From NCBI GenBank assembly GCA_030062745.1, contig CP099851.1, forward strand, positions 8,496,393-8,560,392: a DNA stretch of 64,000 bases, given 5' to 3'. This DNA comes from Capitulum mitella. Taxonomy: Eukaryota > Arthropoda > Thecostraca > Pollicipedomorpha > Pollicipedidae. How positions within the stretch are numbered: position 1 is the stretch's first letter; each line of letters starts with the position of its first letter. Below are positions 1-13,800 of this stretch, piece after piece. A program made the translations under genes and the position numbers. A model generated the notes under the pieces. It was not told the DNA's origin. It saw nothing but the letters and a program-made list of their open reading frames with translations, and did not search any database.

Positions 1-50
1 GTACTATCCTGTGTTGTGTGGGCCATCCGCCGACGATTCCCAAAGCCTAA

Positions 51-581
51 CTATGCGGGATGCAAAGGCTTCCGGAGCGTGCCCCAGGAGCTTTGAGCCA
101 CCCACAACCATCCCCCTCCCCCCGGCGACAACTGCTCGACGCGTTGCGGCGGCGCTAGCCACTCCGGACGTAAAAATTCCTCGGCGAGCTTGGCGTCGGC
201 GCCTGCCACGCCGGATGTACTGATCCTCCAGAGAGGTCGGCGGCGGCGACGGCCGCTCCCGGTGTGCAGACTCCTCGGCGACTCGATGGCGACGGCGACC
301 GCCTCATTAATGTCGCCGATGGGCTTCACGTTGCTTCCTGAACGAGCTGATTTACTCCGCCGATGGTTGGGGTTTACATAGGAATGCGGACGCCGTGGGC
401 AATCGGAGAACTTCGAACGTGGGCCAGAGATGGAAACCTCTTTCCTGAAAGCCACCATCAGCCGGAGCATTTTGCAACGCCCGGATAGCCCTTTGGAGCT
501 CGCTCTTGTCACAGGGCGATCTTTTTCTTTGCCCGGCTGTGCACCGGGACTAACCTGTAAACAGTAATTGGTTGTGGGCAT
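51..581 (-). CDS. Hypothetical ORF in GC-rich region
   Basis: 176 codons, Arg/Ser/Pro-rich, no recognised domain. The plus strand of 150-235 contains two imperfect repeats encoding ATPDV.I in different frames. The GC-rich 100-320 segment keeps several frames open, so coding status is doubtful. Confidence 0.12.
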   Translation of the reverse strand: MPTTNYCLQVSPGAQPGKEKDRPVTRASSKGLSGRCKMLRLMVAFRKEVSISGPRSKFSDCPRRPHSYVNPNHRRSKSARSGSNVKPIGDINEAVAVAIESPRSLHTGSGRRRRRPLWRISTSGVAGADAKLAEEFLRPEWLAPPQRVEQLSPGGGGWLWVAQSSWGTLRKPLHPA

Positions 582-3500
582 GTGTGATGACTGACCAACT
601 TATATTTAAACAATGCATCGCCTGTCAGAATGACAGCGTGTAGCCTGTAAGCGGCCAAGTGCAATCAACTCTTGATTCCAGCAAGCATTGCTGTCACATG
701 CTTAGCATGCGACTGTGCAATGAACATGGTACAACATGTGAGTTATCAGCTCGGTTCTAGATAGCCCTGTTAAAACTACTGTCACTTGAAAGTATGCACA
801 CCCACAAGCTGATTTCAGATTTGAACTATTCTGATGGCATGAACAGTTAGCTAATAGATATCTACTTTTGGTAGCAACCACCAAAAGTAAACTGAAGCAT
901 TTTTGCTAATCTCTAGACTGACATCACACTTGTGCAACACATTTACAAGGTTTGCAAGAGGTTTGCGATAACTGCTGGTGGCGTCAATAGAGTAATGTTG
1001 TGCAAACAATATAATTTTTAATGTTCTTTATATTGGAATATAGCCACCATGCATGCATTATAGCCTCTGATAGGGTTACTGGAAACAGTTTATTCTGTTA
1101 ATTAATGCCTGGAAGGCCAAATGCCAGTTGAAAAGCCAGTAACCTCTAACCTCATGATAATGTCATTTAGCCTAAGGACAACATTAGCAATCGAAATAAA
1201 GCCAAGTTAAAGCTAAAGCCAAATTAATTCATCTGATGCGCACTTTACGATTTATGGTTAGATCTGCACAATTATGTATTTCTTGCAGCAGGGTTAATGA
1301 TATGGGTAGCAATGTTCAACGGTTCAACAAGCAAACAGCCACCATTATTGTGATGATGCTATCGCCCCATGTAAATACCTATTGTCTGCCCACCATTATC
1401 TGGTGGGCATCATTTATATATCCACGCAACGACATTAACCCTCAAACACTGGTATGTGTGACTGCATCTTTGCTGTTTTTTTTTTTTACTTGAATAGCTT
1501 TAACCTAGACATCAGTCCAGTTCCAGGACAAAAAAATCAACAAGCAATTTGGTGCATGCCTTTTTGTTATCTGCTAAGTGACGACTGGGAGGTTGATGTG
1601 CCAAAGCGGCAAGTGGGCTGTTGTCAGTTTTACATTTGCCAAGCAGCAGTCAACAAAATGGCAGCCTCTACATTGCATGTCAACTTTTTGGTAGACACCC
1701 ATCAGCCAGGCTTGACTATTCGCACTGGTTTCAAAACCAGATAAAGTTATTCATTACGAAAGAAAATAACAACAGAGCTAATGCCCGAGTGACATACAGG
1801 AATGAACAAGAAGGAATAGCCTCACTGTTGAGCTACAAAAGTGTGGTGCCAGGACAGAGAACAGAAACATTAACAATGCAACCATCCATATCATTCCAAA
1901 CAACAGTTTGCAGTAGCCAAAGAAAAAAGAATTTACAACCTATCACGGAATACTGATGAAAATTCTCTATCTGTGCTCTCCGTACCCCAAAGAATCTTGT
2001 ACTAAGACTATTACTAAGTCAACTGCAAACATTTGTGCTCATAAAGACTTATTTTTTATTTAGGTCTGTGCTGGCATACAAAAATTTCCATCTGACCCAG
2101 TCACAGCCTGAAACACAAAGTCTCCCGGAGTACAAGTATACAAACATCAGTTTTTTCAGATCCTACATGTGAGTATCTACAACTGCCCAGCATCCAAGTC
2201 TGAGGAAATTCCAACATATTTCTCAATTTGGAGTGGAGCAAGCTTAACCAACCATGGTAATGAATAACAGTATCAAAATGTCACTTGTGTGTGCTGCATG
2301 GAGCCAAGTTTACATTTAGAATATAAGAAAGCATTCAACTATCGCATTTTTAGCAGTTGGCATGCAATAAGCTGTCCAACTTTTCCAGAAAAATGCAAGC
2401 CGTATCCAACCAACTTCCAATCTCGAACATGGAAAATTATGAAAACCCGAATTTGGATTCCGATAGCACTAATTATGACCATCCGTAACTATCTGAAGTG
2501 CCTGGATATCTACAATGTAGCCAAATACTTACGAAGTTAGATAAATAACTAGAAAACCTCATAAGGGATATTCGCACAGGGTTGGAGAATGTCGGCAAAA
2601 ATCATTCAACGAAGCCTTCGCAATCAGACAGTGAAAACCCCGTCCAGTGTACAAGTTTTTACCATCATACCTCTATAAAGTCTGGGCCGCCAGGATGCTG
2701 AGCTTGACGTGTTCACAGTCTGCTGTCGTCACCGATCAGCTCGCAACTCGAAAGAGAGTTCGCTGGGCACAGTTTGTTCTCATTGCTGACGAGCTAGCAA
2801 CTCAAAAAATGATTCACTGGGGCTAACGATATGTTATCGGTGCTGTCATTCCCGTTTAGTGGCGAAAAGGAGCTAGAATGAAACCGATAAATCTGTGTTG
2901 GCAGTACGGTGCTGAAGTAAAGGCAAATATCGGTAAATATTTGGCCGTCGTAGGTCAACGAAGGCGATTTGGGAAAAACGAATGATACGTGACGATTCAG
3001 GCCAGTGTCCTCTTTGATCGCACGTGTACAACTAAAATTCAGTATCTGACTAGACACACTCCCTTTGAGCGATATTATGCCTGAACTGGTGTCTATGGCG
3101 TCTACGTAATTAAGGAGGTTCCAGAAGTCTGAGAATAATAGGACGCCAGTTTCAATACTATTTGGAAAGCCACGTTTTGAAGTAGGACCCAATGAAGTCT
3201 GGTCTGGCTACGTTTTGAAGCAAGACCCTATGAAGTCTAGACCGTAAGCACGATCATCTTTATTCTGGGAAGTGTAAAGCTTGTTTACGCGTTATGCATT
3301 TTTACCATTCTGTTGCTAATGATAAGAAAAATAGAAGTGTTCATAGAGTAGCATTTTCTTCTATAGGTTTATCCTACAGAATACCTGTTATGCAGGCATG
3401 TAATGTCATGCCCATACAATAAGTGGGATATGTCCACTGTTGCAGATAAAACAGAGCAGTTTTCACAGCACTGTGTCTAAATTGGAGAAGCAGTTATCGT

Positions 3501-3636
3501 ATCAAGCAGAACAATCGATGTTTCATTGCGTGCCTAAAGGTGCCAACGATAAAACAACTGGGAGAAAAGGTGCTTTACGTGAGCTGATACTTCACACCAC
3601 GACCTCGAATGATGGGATTAATTTAAACCGCAAGAA
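582..3636. other. No gene recognised
   Basis: AT-richer sequence with short chance frames only. No repeat termini, RNA gene or domain was recognised. Confidence 0.5.
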
Positions 3637-4008
3637 TTGAAATTATATTCCAAGTATCTTCTTGAAATTATTCTGCTGATCAGTTACGAATGCAGTGATA
3701 ATGTGTGCAAAATTGCATGCAATGTCAATCCGTTGGCCGAACGTTGGTGGGAAGGTTCAAGTAGCCCCAGCGACGAGAAGGCGACTCGGGCATCAACCAA
3801 AACGAGGGTTAATGCCCAGTGCACATTATGTGATGCCTGGACATTGTACCCGTGCCGACGTCAGTCAGTCATGCAGTTCGTCGTCCGTCCTCGGAACTGG
3901 AAACGCGAACTGTGTTTGTGCTACTGTCCTTCCACCGCAACAAAACATTGTGAAACTTTACCGTTGTATGCTTGTTGCCAAAATGGGCTGAGCTCTGATA
4001 GCATTTAA
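3637..4008 (+). CDS. Hypothetical cysteine-rich ORF with signal-like start
   Basis: 123 codons; the N-terminus MKLYSKYLLEIILLISYECS resembles a secretion signal and the rest has 12 cysteines (including ELCLCYC and YACC). No family is recognised. A competing frame of 98 codons (3695-3991) overlaps it, no promoter or splice signals were identified, and long frames of this size arise by chance at this GC content. It precedes the poly-T tract by 200 bases. Keep as a low-confidence candidate only. Confidence 0.15.
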   Translation: MKLYSKYLLEIILLISYECSDNVCKIACNVNPLAERWWEGSSSPSDEKATRASTKTRVNAQCTLCDAWTLYPCRRQSVMQFVVRPRNWKRELCLCYCPSTATKHCETLPLYACCQNGLSSDSI

Positions 4009-4219
4009 TGGAAATACCTGTGGTGTTTTTTTTTTAGTTGCGTGCCGATGATCTTAATTTATATGAACTATACCACCTGCCTGAAAACCGGACACCTACC
4101 AATGCTGTGTCGAAATCAGTCCGATTTCAGGTGCCATAACGTGGGCCCAGGGTCAGGTCATCAGGTCAGATTGAAGATAAGGTGAATGAGGTCCAACTAC
4201 ACATCAGAACTCATTGGCT

Positions 4220-4672
<453 letters not shown>

Positions 4673-6295
4673 ATTTCCAAAAATTCGTACCAATGCGAGC
4701 GCTGCCGAAGCTTCAAATGAATATTTTACCGTCCATGGGTTGTGGAATTCGATAGATGGTTCCATGTTATTACATGCCATAAATTACTACATGTAATTTA
4801 TGACATGAATTACATGCAGTGATTCATGGCATATAGTAAATCCAGCCTTAGATCCGAATATTCTGCTTCCAGAGAATACAGTGTATTGTTATAATGCATC
4901 AGACGTGAACAAAATCTAGATAATTTCACAGTTCAGACGTAAAACCCCGAAGTGATGGCTTTGATAGGAATTATTTTGCAAACATATTTTAAAAAAATGA
5001 CTGCACGGGTTTTATGCCAAGGAAAAGAAACAAGGATAAACAAATTTTCATTTATTTCTGTTCACCGGGGCAAAATTTCGTTATCGCCTGGCGCTTCTCG
5101 ATTATTTGTCTATGCTACGATAAAGATATGTCTTTATTGTGATATGTTGCTGTTTTTTGCGAAATATTCAGATTAGAAACTTGTAAATACTTATGTTGCA
5201 TGTGATTTTGACCGTGTTAGATTTGTTATTTCATCTTTGCATTTTTTTCTCATTGTCAGAGAACATCTCATCTACTTCATACCATTTGACAAATTTGCAT
5301 GTCTGCTTCTGTGTAGCAGCAACAACTTTCGTCCATTTTAGGCCCAAATCCTTATGGCGTCAGTACCCTACAAACGGCAAATGAGCGTTCCGGTCCCTGT
5401 CGAGGTGCAATCTGGGCGCTTGAGTCGGTCAAATGAGGTCTTACAGGACCCGAAAATACCTTTGAACTGGAGAGAGATAGATGAGCTGAAGACTGTTTGC
5501 TGATCTCGACAAGGCAATGAATCTTCCATATTTTGTCAATGTTCAGAACTCCAGTCTGTGAAAAGCAAATTACGTCGGTACCACCAGCGAAGCAAAGCCT
5601 GAAAATGATGTCTGACCTTTTATTGACCTGACCGTAACCCCAAGAAAAAAACTCTTGCTGTCTTTAAACACTGCCCAAAATTAATGTCAGGTTCCTACAA
5701 AAACATGGTTTTCTGGCCGAAACGTTACGAAACTACTACGATTACGATGACAGAGGAGACGGAGACGGGAAACCATCAGAAGGCCGTGATGAGTGGCACC
5801 TCCTTCCCTTTGACCTGGAACATTGCTAAGGGAATTAAAGGGGTCTGATCGGGTATCGTTCCAACAAAAAGAGAAACATGCTACACGCCTATTTTTCGTT
5901 CTATTGCATTATCTTGATTAAAAGAAAAGGGGCGTGGAGATGCGACCCCCTTCCAGGCGTATGTCAAAATCATTGCCGTTTGGCGAGGGATACAGGAAGT
6001 GCTTCACAATAGACGATTTCCCAAAAGGAATTCGGTTGGTCGGAGAGTGTCACTGGCCATGTTATCAGTACCCAAACTTCTGAGAAGGCTATATTCTGAC
6101 GTTGCCTTCTGATGATGAAGCAGTATGGATATTTTGCTGAAGTTCGCTGGTAAGCGTCGTCAGTGTCGTGTCGTCACGCAGCAGGGAAAGGACAAGAAAA
6201 CAACAGGGCACGGATGAATAAAATGAAGGCACTCGGAAAAAATCGCAGTAAATCGCTTCGGAACATTTAAACTCTATTACCGTAGGGGCGTGGCC
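4673..6295. other. No gene recognised
   Basis: Only short frames. TGACCT motifs near 5610-5640 hint at more old TTAA-family-like material. Confidence 0.45.
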
Positions 6296-6835
6296 TTCAG
6301 AAGCCCATGCCTCCTCCAGTTGTTCTGCTGACCATTTCCAAGATTCCTGATGTCACTTCACAAAACTTAGTGGCTTTTCCTGCCTAATCCTTCTACATAC
6401 CACGTAAAAATTTTCACAATCTTATTTAGGCAAGGAGAGGAACCAGACCATATTTTTGGGAGGCACTTCAGGCCCTTTCTGTTACCGTTGAACTTAGAAA
6501 ACAAATGGTCGTTAAAAACAAAGTTCTAGGAGAGAACTTAACATTGCACATGAGTCTTCAATCAAGGACTTAACCAACATACCAAAATCCTCTAGTTGAC
6601 CTGGGGTCCTTCAGCAAGGTGAGCTAAATAACAAGTGCACTTTTTATGCTAAATTTTTAATAAAACACTGGAATAAGTATGGCTTATTATGATGTCCTCT
6701 ACTTGTGTTCTACGTTTCAAGTCGATATCAGGTCAAGTCATGGAGTTATGACCTAACATTTTTCCTGGTGCACCGTCTATTGCGATGGAAATAAGCACAG
6801 AATTGAGGAATATAGTCAATTTAAATATCTGGACC
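6296..6835 (-). mobile_element. Old divergent relative of TTAA family 1
   Basis: Segments such as GGGAGGCACTTCAGGCC, CAAAGTTCTAGGAGAGAACT and CAAGTCGATATCAGGTCAAG, in this order and spacing, match the inverted copy at 41208-42414, but with many substitutions and no recognisable terminal TTAA. It looks like an older insertion of the same or a related family. Confidence 0.6.
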
Positions 6836-9084
6836 GCCTCTGTTCCACGTAGGATGTTGACATTTTGGTGTCTTGTGTAACAACGATGCGTAGGAAACCT
6901 CACCAAGGCTAAGAACGGTTTGGCCCTGGCACCGAAAAACACACGGGGCGGGGGAGAATCGGCCTCCTGCTTGAACAAAGGGTTAAATCATGCTTTGAAC
7001 TGACAAAGTGAAAATGTAACCCGTGGTCGTAGAAGTATAGATTATGTCCCAAAACTCCGCCCTTTTGGAGCTTCAGCACAATTTCTCGTGGTTTTCCCGT
7101 GTGTCTTGTTCGCTCATGTCCTATGTACAGCTGTTGCATGGGTCACGACCTGGCGCAGGCCAATGAGCACTTGCATTCGTTGGCCTGCGGTAAAAAGGAC
7201 CAGCGGCTTTCAGACCAACTAAGTCTACTTATGAAATTCGACCGTGGTGGAGCATTTGCGTTAATTCGCACACATTTGATTACCAGTTTACGAAGAAATG
7301 CCAAACTGAATCTCCTTTCGTCGCTCATTTGCATTCTTAATCATTGAAATCCCTAGCTTTTCCTCAAATCTGCTAATTAACTAATTCTTAATTACCACTT
7401 TGGCATGTTCCTTCTGCTTGGTTGCGCCACCGCACGAGATTGCGAACAGCAACGTTTAAAAGGATGATCATTCTTTTCGGCTGTTGCTTGCCGCGTACCA
7501 ATTTGCATAATTTCGCAAAAGCACAAAGCAGGAGATTGTCTTAAGAAGGTTGAAAAGTTAGCTTCCTTCTTGAGCGCATCCCGCTAAGACCCGACAAAGC
7601 TTTCTTTGTCATGAGCAATGGTTCTCACTGTCGCGATTGTTGTCAAAAATGAACTGAAGGCAAGAATGGTTAAGAGGCCTTCTGCAGTATTTGATAAAAC
7701 ACTTCTAATCACATACTTACTGAGATATCTTGGGCTCATATGCCTTGTGGGTTCCTTCGATCCATCTTCAGAAAACAAAAGCTGATGACCACAGATCTGA
7801 AGAACTTCCAGTAGATGGCTATGACTGTTCATCGACAAAACGGATTTTAACATTGCGACATCATTATGACGTCATGCCATGATAAATAAGCATAACTACT
7901 CGCTGCAGTTTCGTGCCACACTCGTTGCTATCCTTCGGGCACGGTGTACTATTGGGTCTTTCGTCTCCCCGTGTGTGACAATTACAATGCATGCAACTCA
8001 CGTCTAAGCCCAGATTGGGTCATTATAATCAAATTTTCGGTCTCTTTCTATGCTGATTTAGCTGAACTACGAGGCAGAAAACTCCCCTGCGGAATTTGGA
8101 AGGGAGGTTTTTGTGTTGTCCTTGAAAGTTTGCATTAAAAACAAGGGAGATTAGTGAACAGACTATGCATAAAGTTCATCTGATCTCGGCTGACCTTTCG
8201 TCACGTTTTGGAAAAGCTCGTGATGGCTTTGGCTTAGAGCCGCAAAATATAAGCAGTAACATAATGTGTAAAGAATGTCTCGATTCGTTTAGTTTTTTTT
8301 TAAGAAATGACACACGAGTAACAGAAAGCACTACCTGGGTTTTGCTCCACGGAACGGACTACCTCCTGAAAGTTTACGAGCTCAGATGGAAGGGCGACAC
8401 AGGGGTAATGATGATCAACATAACGTATGTTCGGAGTTCATAAATCCTGCGGATGTGCGGCCGGCGCTGGTGGCAAAAGTAACTCATTTGGTGACTCAAA
8501 TCATTTGTCAGGAGTGGTAAAATGATTTTTGTCCAGCGCTTGTAAATAACTTCCAGCAAAATTGTCGATAAGGAATTTCTTCTGGGCTGGTGTTTTAAGT
8601 TATGTAAGGGGGCTTACGGAGACTTGATTTAGCATTGGTTTCGCTAGACAATGGATCCATCTTTTAGGCCAAAAGAATTTGGCTTAGCAAGAATCATGTC
8701 TTATTGCCAGCTGTCATCAGGGATTTTCTTGTCAGTTCGTAATCGTCCTGTGACAAGAGCATTTGGACGGTAAAGCCAGGCTGTAGGAAGCCATCTTGAG
8801 TCGAGAAATCGTGTAGTGGACTTCTTGTAAACCAGAAATATTGTCGGTCTTGTTCTTTGCTTTGGCAACGCGCAGTGACGGAACTGACGAGGTTAATGAA
8901 CCTGGCAGAAGACAAAGTAATGGAATATGTGATGTGCTAGGAAAAGCTACTGTCTTTTGAGGCCGCTGATAACATTTTTGTCGTTTTTCTATATGGCTTG
9001 CAAATGATTTAGTTCCACTTTGATTGGTAATTTTAGGAGTACAGTACGTCAAGGGCGAAATCCCGTTTACTCCATTTGTTGGAT

Positions 9085-9210
9085 TGTTTGTTCAGCAGGA
9101 GCGGATATCACGTGTTCACTGTCGCGCTACCGGCAGAACGCCGGGTGTCAGATACAGAGGTCGCTGGCTCCAATCCAGGTGAAGGTGCGAAAGAGCCATA
9201 TATCTTTTCC
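9085..9210 (+). mobile_element. Possible SINE fragment with box B-like sequence
   Basis: GGTCGCTGGCTCCAATCCAG near 9160-9179 resembles a degenerate Pol III box B (GGTTCGAATCC), and the opposite strand gives the spurious peptide PGLEPATS that tRNA-like T-arms often produce. Box A is not convincing. Confidence 0.3.
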
Positions 9211-9325
9211 CGTGATGCAACATGCAGTATGCAATTGCAAATAATATATTGCGAAGGACAACATTTCAAGTGATCAGGAATTCCACTAGCTTTATGGGAA
9301 AAAGGGCGCCCGGCTCCATCGTGTT

Positions 9326-9345
9326 GAGCTGAGCTGAGCTGAGCT
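9326..9345 (+). repeat. (GAGCT)4 microsatellite
   Basis: Four perfect GAGCT units. Confidence 0.95.
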
Positions 9346-11396
9346 GGCGTCGGCGACTTGATATCTCGCTGCTCCACTTGAGACTCAGAGTTTGCGTTAG
9401 TGAGAGTTTGCGTTAGTGTCACCCGCCGTTTCAGGCCGGTGGCACATCATCGTCATCTCTCATGGCCTCTGCGTTTGTGCTGTGAAACTGACGTCATCTA
9501 TAGATCGATAGTCATCACCTATTTTGATCATCTACTCTGATGATCATGATGATATCGATCATCAAATCAATAATCATCTGAGACAGCGACGTTGGCCCGC
9601 GCCAATTTTGCTCCACCTCATAACGGGCAATTATCACCCCAGTTTCAGAGCAAGCATCTGTGGCATGGCGGAGCTCGGAGAAAGCGTTCGGCACCCACGT
9701 CATGTTAGCAGACTGAAGCTCGAGCTCGAGTTGATGCGCTAAGCACCCAGCTTTTACGTGGTAAAGAACAACGTTGGGCAACTGAAAGGTTGCCTCGGGT
9801 GGATTGCTACAAACCTGGTCTTGATTGGTTCTGTTCTTGGCAATTCACCGATTCATGCCACAATCAGGAACGAGCAACGACTGCCCCAAGGGGAGAACCT
9901 CTACCTCCTCGTTCGTGAGGAGTGCTCTATGTCTCATATTTCAGTATGCAGCGTGACTCAAAGGGATAAAAATCCTTGCATCCCCAGATCAGGCATGCTG
10001 TGCACTGTGCAGTGTGCCTCAAGACACCAAATACGTTGCATGCCTTCGGGACTGTAAACGAGTTTCAGTGTAATTACATCGACAACGTGGACTAAACATC
10101 AAAGATGGCGCCAAACCTCAAGATGATTAATAGCCTACAGATTATCCCTATATTCATGCGGTGCATTTCGCCTAAGATTTATGCGGGAGCCGATTCCTTC
10201 CCCCCTCGATCTCTGCCGATCTACCGCATGGATTTCGACGAAACAGGATTTGAACGAAAGCTTGTGATCTGAGCTTGCTTTGTATGTGTGCAAAGATATA
10301 AAAAAGGCTAGTGCCACCTTCAGGACAGCAAAAACGGAGAACGGCTGATTTTCGTCTTCTGGCATCCAGTGCCCCAACTACAAACTCTGACTCCGATATT
10401 AACTGTTTGGTCTTAAAATTACCCCAAGGCGTGTTTGCAAGCATTTTTTCTTGGAAGCATTTGGAAGCATCAATGGAGTTCAGGAAACCAAAATGGGGAT
10501 GACTGCAGTGAAGTGAAAGTATTGGTATTATCGTACAGATGAAACCAAACCTTACCATCTTTCCTATTTTCTTCCTTCTGCCCTGACTTTTCTCGGATGC
10601 ATCCCTGCTGATCCATGTATAAGCATTTTTCCTAAATAAGGATTCAATAAATGTCATTAATAGGTTGAAATTAGTTATGTAAGCCATCGGTACAAGTGGA
10701 TCCCAGTCTAAGCCTCCAAAATTGTTGCACCTAGTGTGGTAGGCGATGCCATAAGTTATAGTTTTGAACTTTTCCTGTGAACAACGTCACCGTTTTTCGT
10801 TCATATGCTTCAATTTCACAAGATTATGACCTCATGACTGTGTTCAGTTTCATCAGACAAAAGAAGGAGAAAAGATGACGGATTATCGACTCCGATGGGA
10901 GGCTTGACTCGATCTTCCGTGTTTCTTTCGTTTCGTACGTGATCCTCGTTTGTCGACTGTTTGCGCCATATTCGTTCACATACTTCTCTTTCATCATCAG
11001 TATTTACCTCGAACACCCGAGACCGCCCTTGACCCTAATTTATGTTCGCCCAACAAAACATTCCTTTCAGACAGCCGTTATTGCATATAAAAACGTTTAC
11101 TCATCGAGCCATGCATTGTTCCCCTATGATAACCCCTTTATGATGTCGCCCGCATCTGCCCTTGACAGCCTCCAGACATTTTGAAGACGATGTGGATAAT
11201 GAATTATTATAAATGTTTTGCGCCGAAAATCATATTATTGTCAAATATTGACTTATACCACCGATGTGTAAAGCAGCAGCCATTGGTATGGAACGACTGC
11301 AATCAGTGGCAATATTTCAACGAATAATCACCTCAAGCTGACCTGAGCAATCGAATACAAGCAATAAACGTCTGAAGGGTACGCCATAACACCTGC

Positions 11397-11414
11397 TTAA
11401 CATAACATAACATA
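11397..11414 (+). repeat. (AACAT)3 microsatellite
   Basis: Three AACAT units. Confidence 0.9.
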
Positions 11415-11901
11415 AAAACACTGTTTGAACTGTTCACGTTATTTCCATGACCTACAGACATTCTACGAGACCAGTTTATGCTTGCTAACGCACAGATATG
11501 CGGTAATATTTCCTGAAAAAACGTATAGATCCTTTAATGCAGTGTTATACAAGTTTTATTGGGTACCGTGTACGCTACTCACCGCACAGCCCATACCTGA
11601 AGTACCTGCGCAGCATAACTATTACAGAACAGCATTTTTTATCAGAGACATACCCCCCAAAAAAACAAACACCATGAACCTCTAGGAGCATCTTCTGCTG
11701 CAAAAAAAAAACAAATGTGGGAGATACTGTGCTATCATTTTGCCCCTCAAAACTACAAATATGTGAAACCGCGAATAGCGGGGGTTCACTGTTCCACCAA
11801 AGCTCTGCACGACCTGAAATGAAAGTAGCACTGTTCCAAAATATAGCTTTCCCCTGAATGGCTGGCTTTCTACCGATTGTTCAGAGTTTCAAGATATATA
11901 T

Positions 11902-12814
11902 ATATTGGTTGACTACCGTGCTTTTTATTCGTTCGATTGTTTTACAGTTTGGTGTGCAAAATGTCATGCGTTCCTGCTAATTACCAGCCTAGCTTTAAAT
12001 AGTTTAACACGAAAGGTCAAAGGTCATGACACCCCATCACTAATCTAGCTCTGCCATCCAGATCTGACATACCCTTTCTTCACATCTGCACGGAAGTGAG
12101 TATGTCAAGTGTTCTTAAGCCTTTAAGCAAACTGAGACAATCCTTGTCGCGCATCGGGCCTCCTGTAGGTTACCCGAGGTCAGTGACCTCGACTGACCTT
12201 GGAAAACTTGATGGCCTCGGACCTTTGAAGGCTTTCTAGAGGAGTGATTCTGAATTTCACTTATATTGTTCAAGTATCGGAGTTCACGTAATGAAGGATT
12301 GCACGGATCCCTTGGTTCCCTTCAGCATAGCTTCCGGCCAACTCAGCAAGCCAAATCAGATCAAAAAACATAACGGGTGAGAATGACGTATAAGCTAACA
12401 ACCTGAAGAGGGCATGGAATAAACACAAAGGCTTGATGCATGCAAAGTGCAGGTGAAATTCGGAATCCGTGCCCTTAAAAGTTATGGATGGCCCGAGGTC
12501 AAAATAGGCCACCCAAGGTCAATGGAGGTCATTGACTTCGGCTGGCCGTTAAAAAGCCCCGATGATCGAGTAGGATTGTCTCAGTTGGCCTGAAGGCCTA
12601 AGGACACCCGACAGACACATTTCCGGGCAAATGTCAAGAACGGGTATGTCATACCTGGATGGCAGGGGTCAAGTGATGGTGGGGTCTCATGACGTTTGGT
12701 CTTTCGTGTCAAGCAATGAAAAACTAAGCTGATGTTTGGCAGGAACGTTTGACATTCTGCACACCAAATTGCAAAACAGTCGGACGAACGAAAAACACGG
12801 CCGTCAATTAATAT
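11902..12814. mobile_element. Foldback element, arms ~330 bp
   Basis: The left arm (11902-12230) and right arm (about 12485-12814) are inverted copies: ATATTGGTTGAC at the left end pairs with GTCAATTAATAT at the right, and matches continue through CAGTTTGGTGTGCAAAATGTC, ACGAAAGGTCAAAGGTCATG, CTGAGACAATCCT and GATGGCCTCGG. The 255-bp centre is unrelated. The arms are rich in AGGTCA/TGACCT. No coding sequence. No clear target duplication because both ends sit in AT-rich DNA. Confidence 0.75.
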
Positions 12815-13394
12815 TCGTCAAATAGTTTTAGAGTATATTTCTCAAGTGCTTCTTGGCAAAACTAAAATCAAGATATCTGAGAAAATTCAATTTATCCACA
12901 AATGCTTTTTACCACACTTATTGCAGATACATGAGGGCATATTGTACTGCATTTCCGCGAAGATCACGATGGGCAAACGTGGTGAAAACCAAACATGTTA
13001 CATGTAACCTAAGCAAGTAAAAGGTCATCCCAAGGTCGTCAAAAAATGGACTTTTCATGAAAGCTGAAATATTTCTCTTTCGAATGGTGCTAATTGCACC
13101 TTTCTGTGATAAGCCATCACCGAGGTATGGGCATTTGAATCATACAATGTCTGTAGAAATCAGTGGCCTTTCATGACCTGTGACTTTGACGTTACAGGCG
13201 ACCCAGCGATTAAAATATAAGGATGGACATTTTTTTATCGTTACTATGAGTGTACCAATTTCATCGAAATCGAAACGAGCCGGGTCAATGCTTTTGCGTT
13301 TTTACGTTGAATGACAATTTTTTAAATGGGATTTGAACAATGAGACATGTTTTGGTTGATCTCTGCAGTCAAGATTCTTAGCCGACTAAAGTGT

Positions 13395-13615
13395 CCACCC
13401 AGTGCCGCCACCGGTAACTCAGTCTCGACGTCAAAGTGACGTTACGTCAGCGAGCGGCCAGACTAAAGTCAGCTCAAACATACGCGTTGTCTGAGGCAAC
13501 GTCATTGACGTTAGAGACATCAGTGACGTTCGTGGTATTACGATGTCATAGGCGCCATCGACGTCGGTAACGCTAATGACGTCACCGGTATCAACCATGT
13601 CAACGAATTCAGACA
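13395..13615. other. GACGT-rich stretch beside the foldback
   Basis: About ten GACGT/ACGTC pentamers in 200 bases, including a full TGACGTCA at 13577-13584. It ends exactly where the foldback element begins. Either a cryptic tandem repeat or a CREB/ATF-site cluster. Confidence 0.4.
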
Positions 13616-13800
13616 CCAGATGCGTCCGTGATGTCAGATTTCAGTGACATCGGTAGCGTCAGCAAGGTCAGTGGGCTAATGAATGTCTAACGAGGATGTT
13701 TGGCGTTGGATCCGACCTCAGGGGCCGTCTGGCGTGCCGTTTTATTAGGACTGACGCTGGGACGACTGTGTCACCACTTTGTCGGAGACTGCAACTGCGG

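Larger units (their letters stand above)
6836..11901. other. No gene recognised
   Basis: Frames such as 7584-7853 (-), 8732-9052 (-) and 10172-10687 (-) have no recognisable domain. Holds the possible SINE at 9085-9210, the GAGCT and AACAT microsatellites, and a GATCATCAT-rich patch at 9480-9580. Confidence 0.45.

Noticed and set aside
5690-5740. GGCCGAAACGTTACG as a second hammerhead-like core
   Set aside because: No CUGANGA partner lies upstream at suitable spacing.
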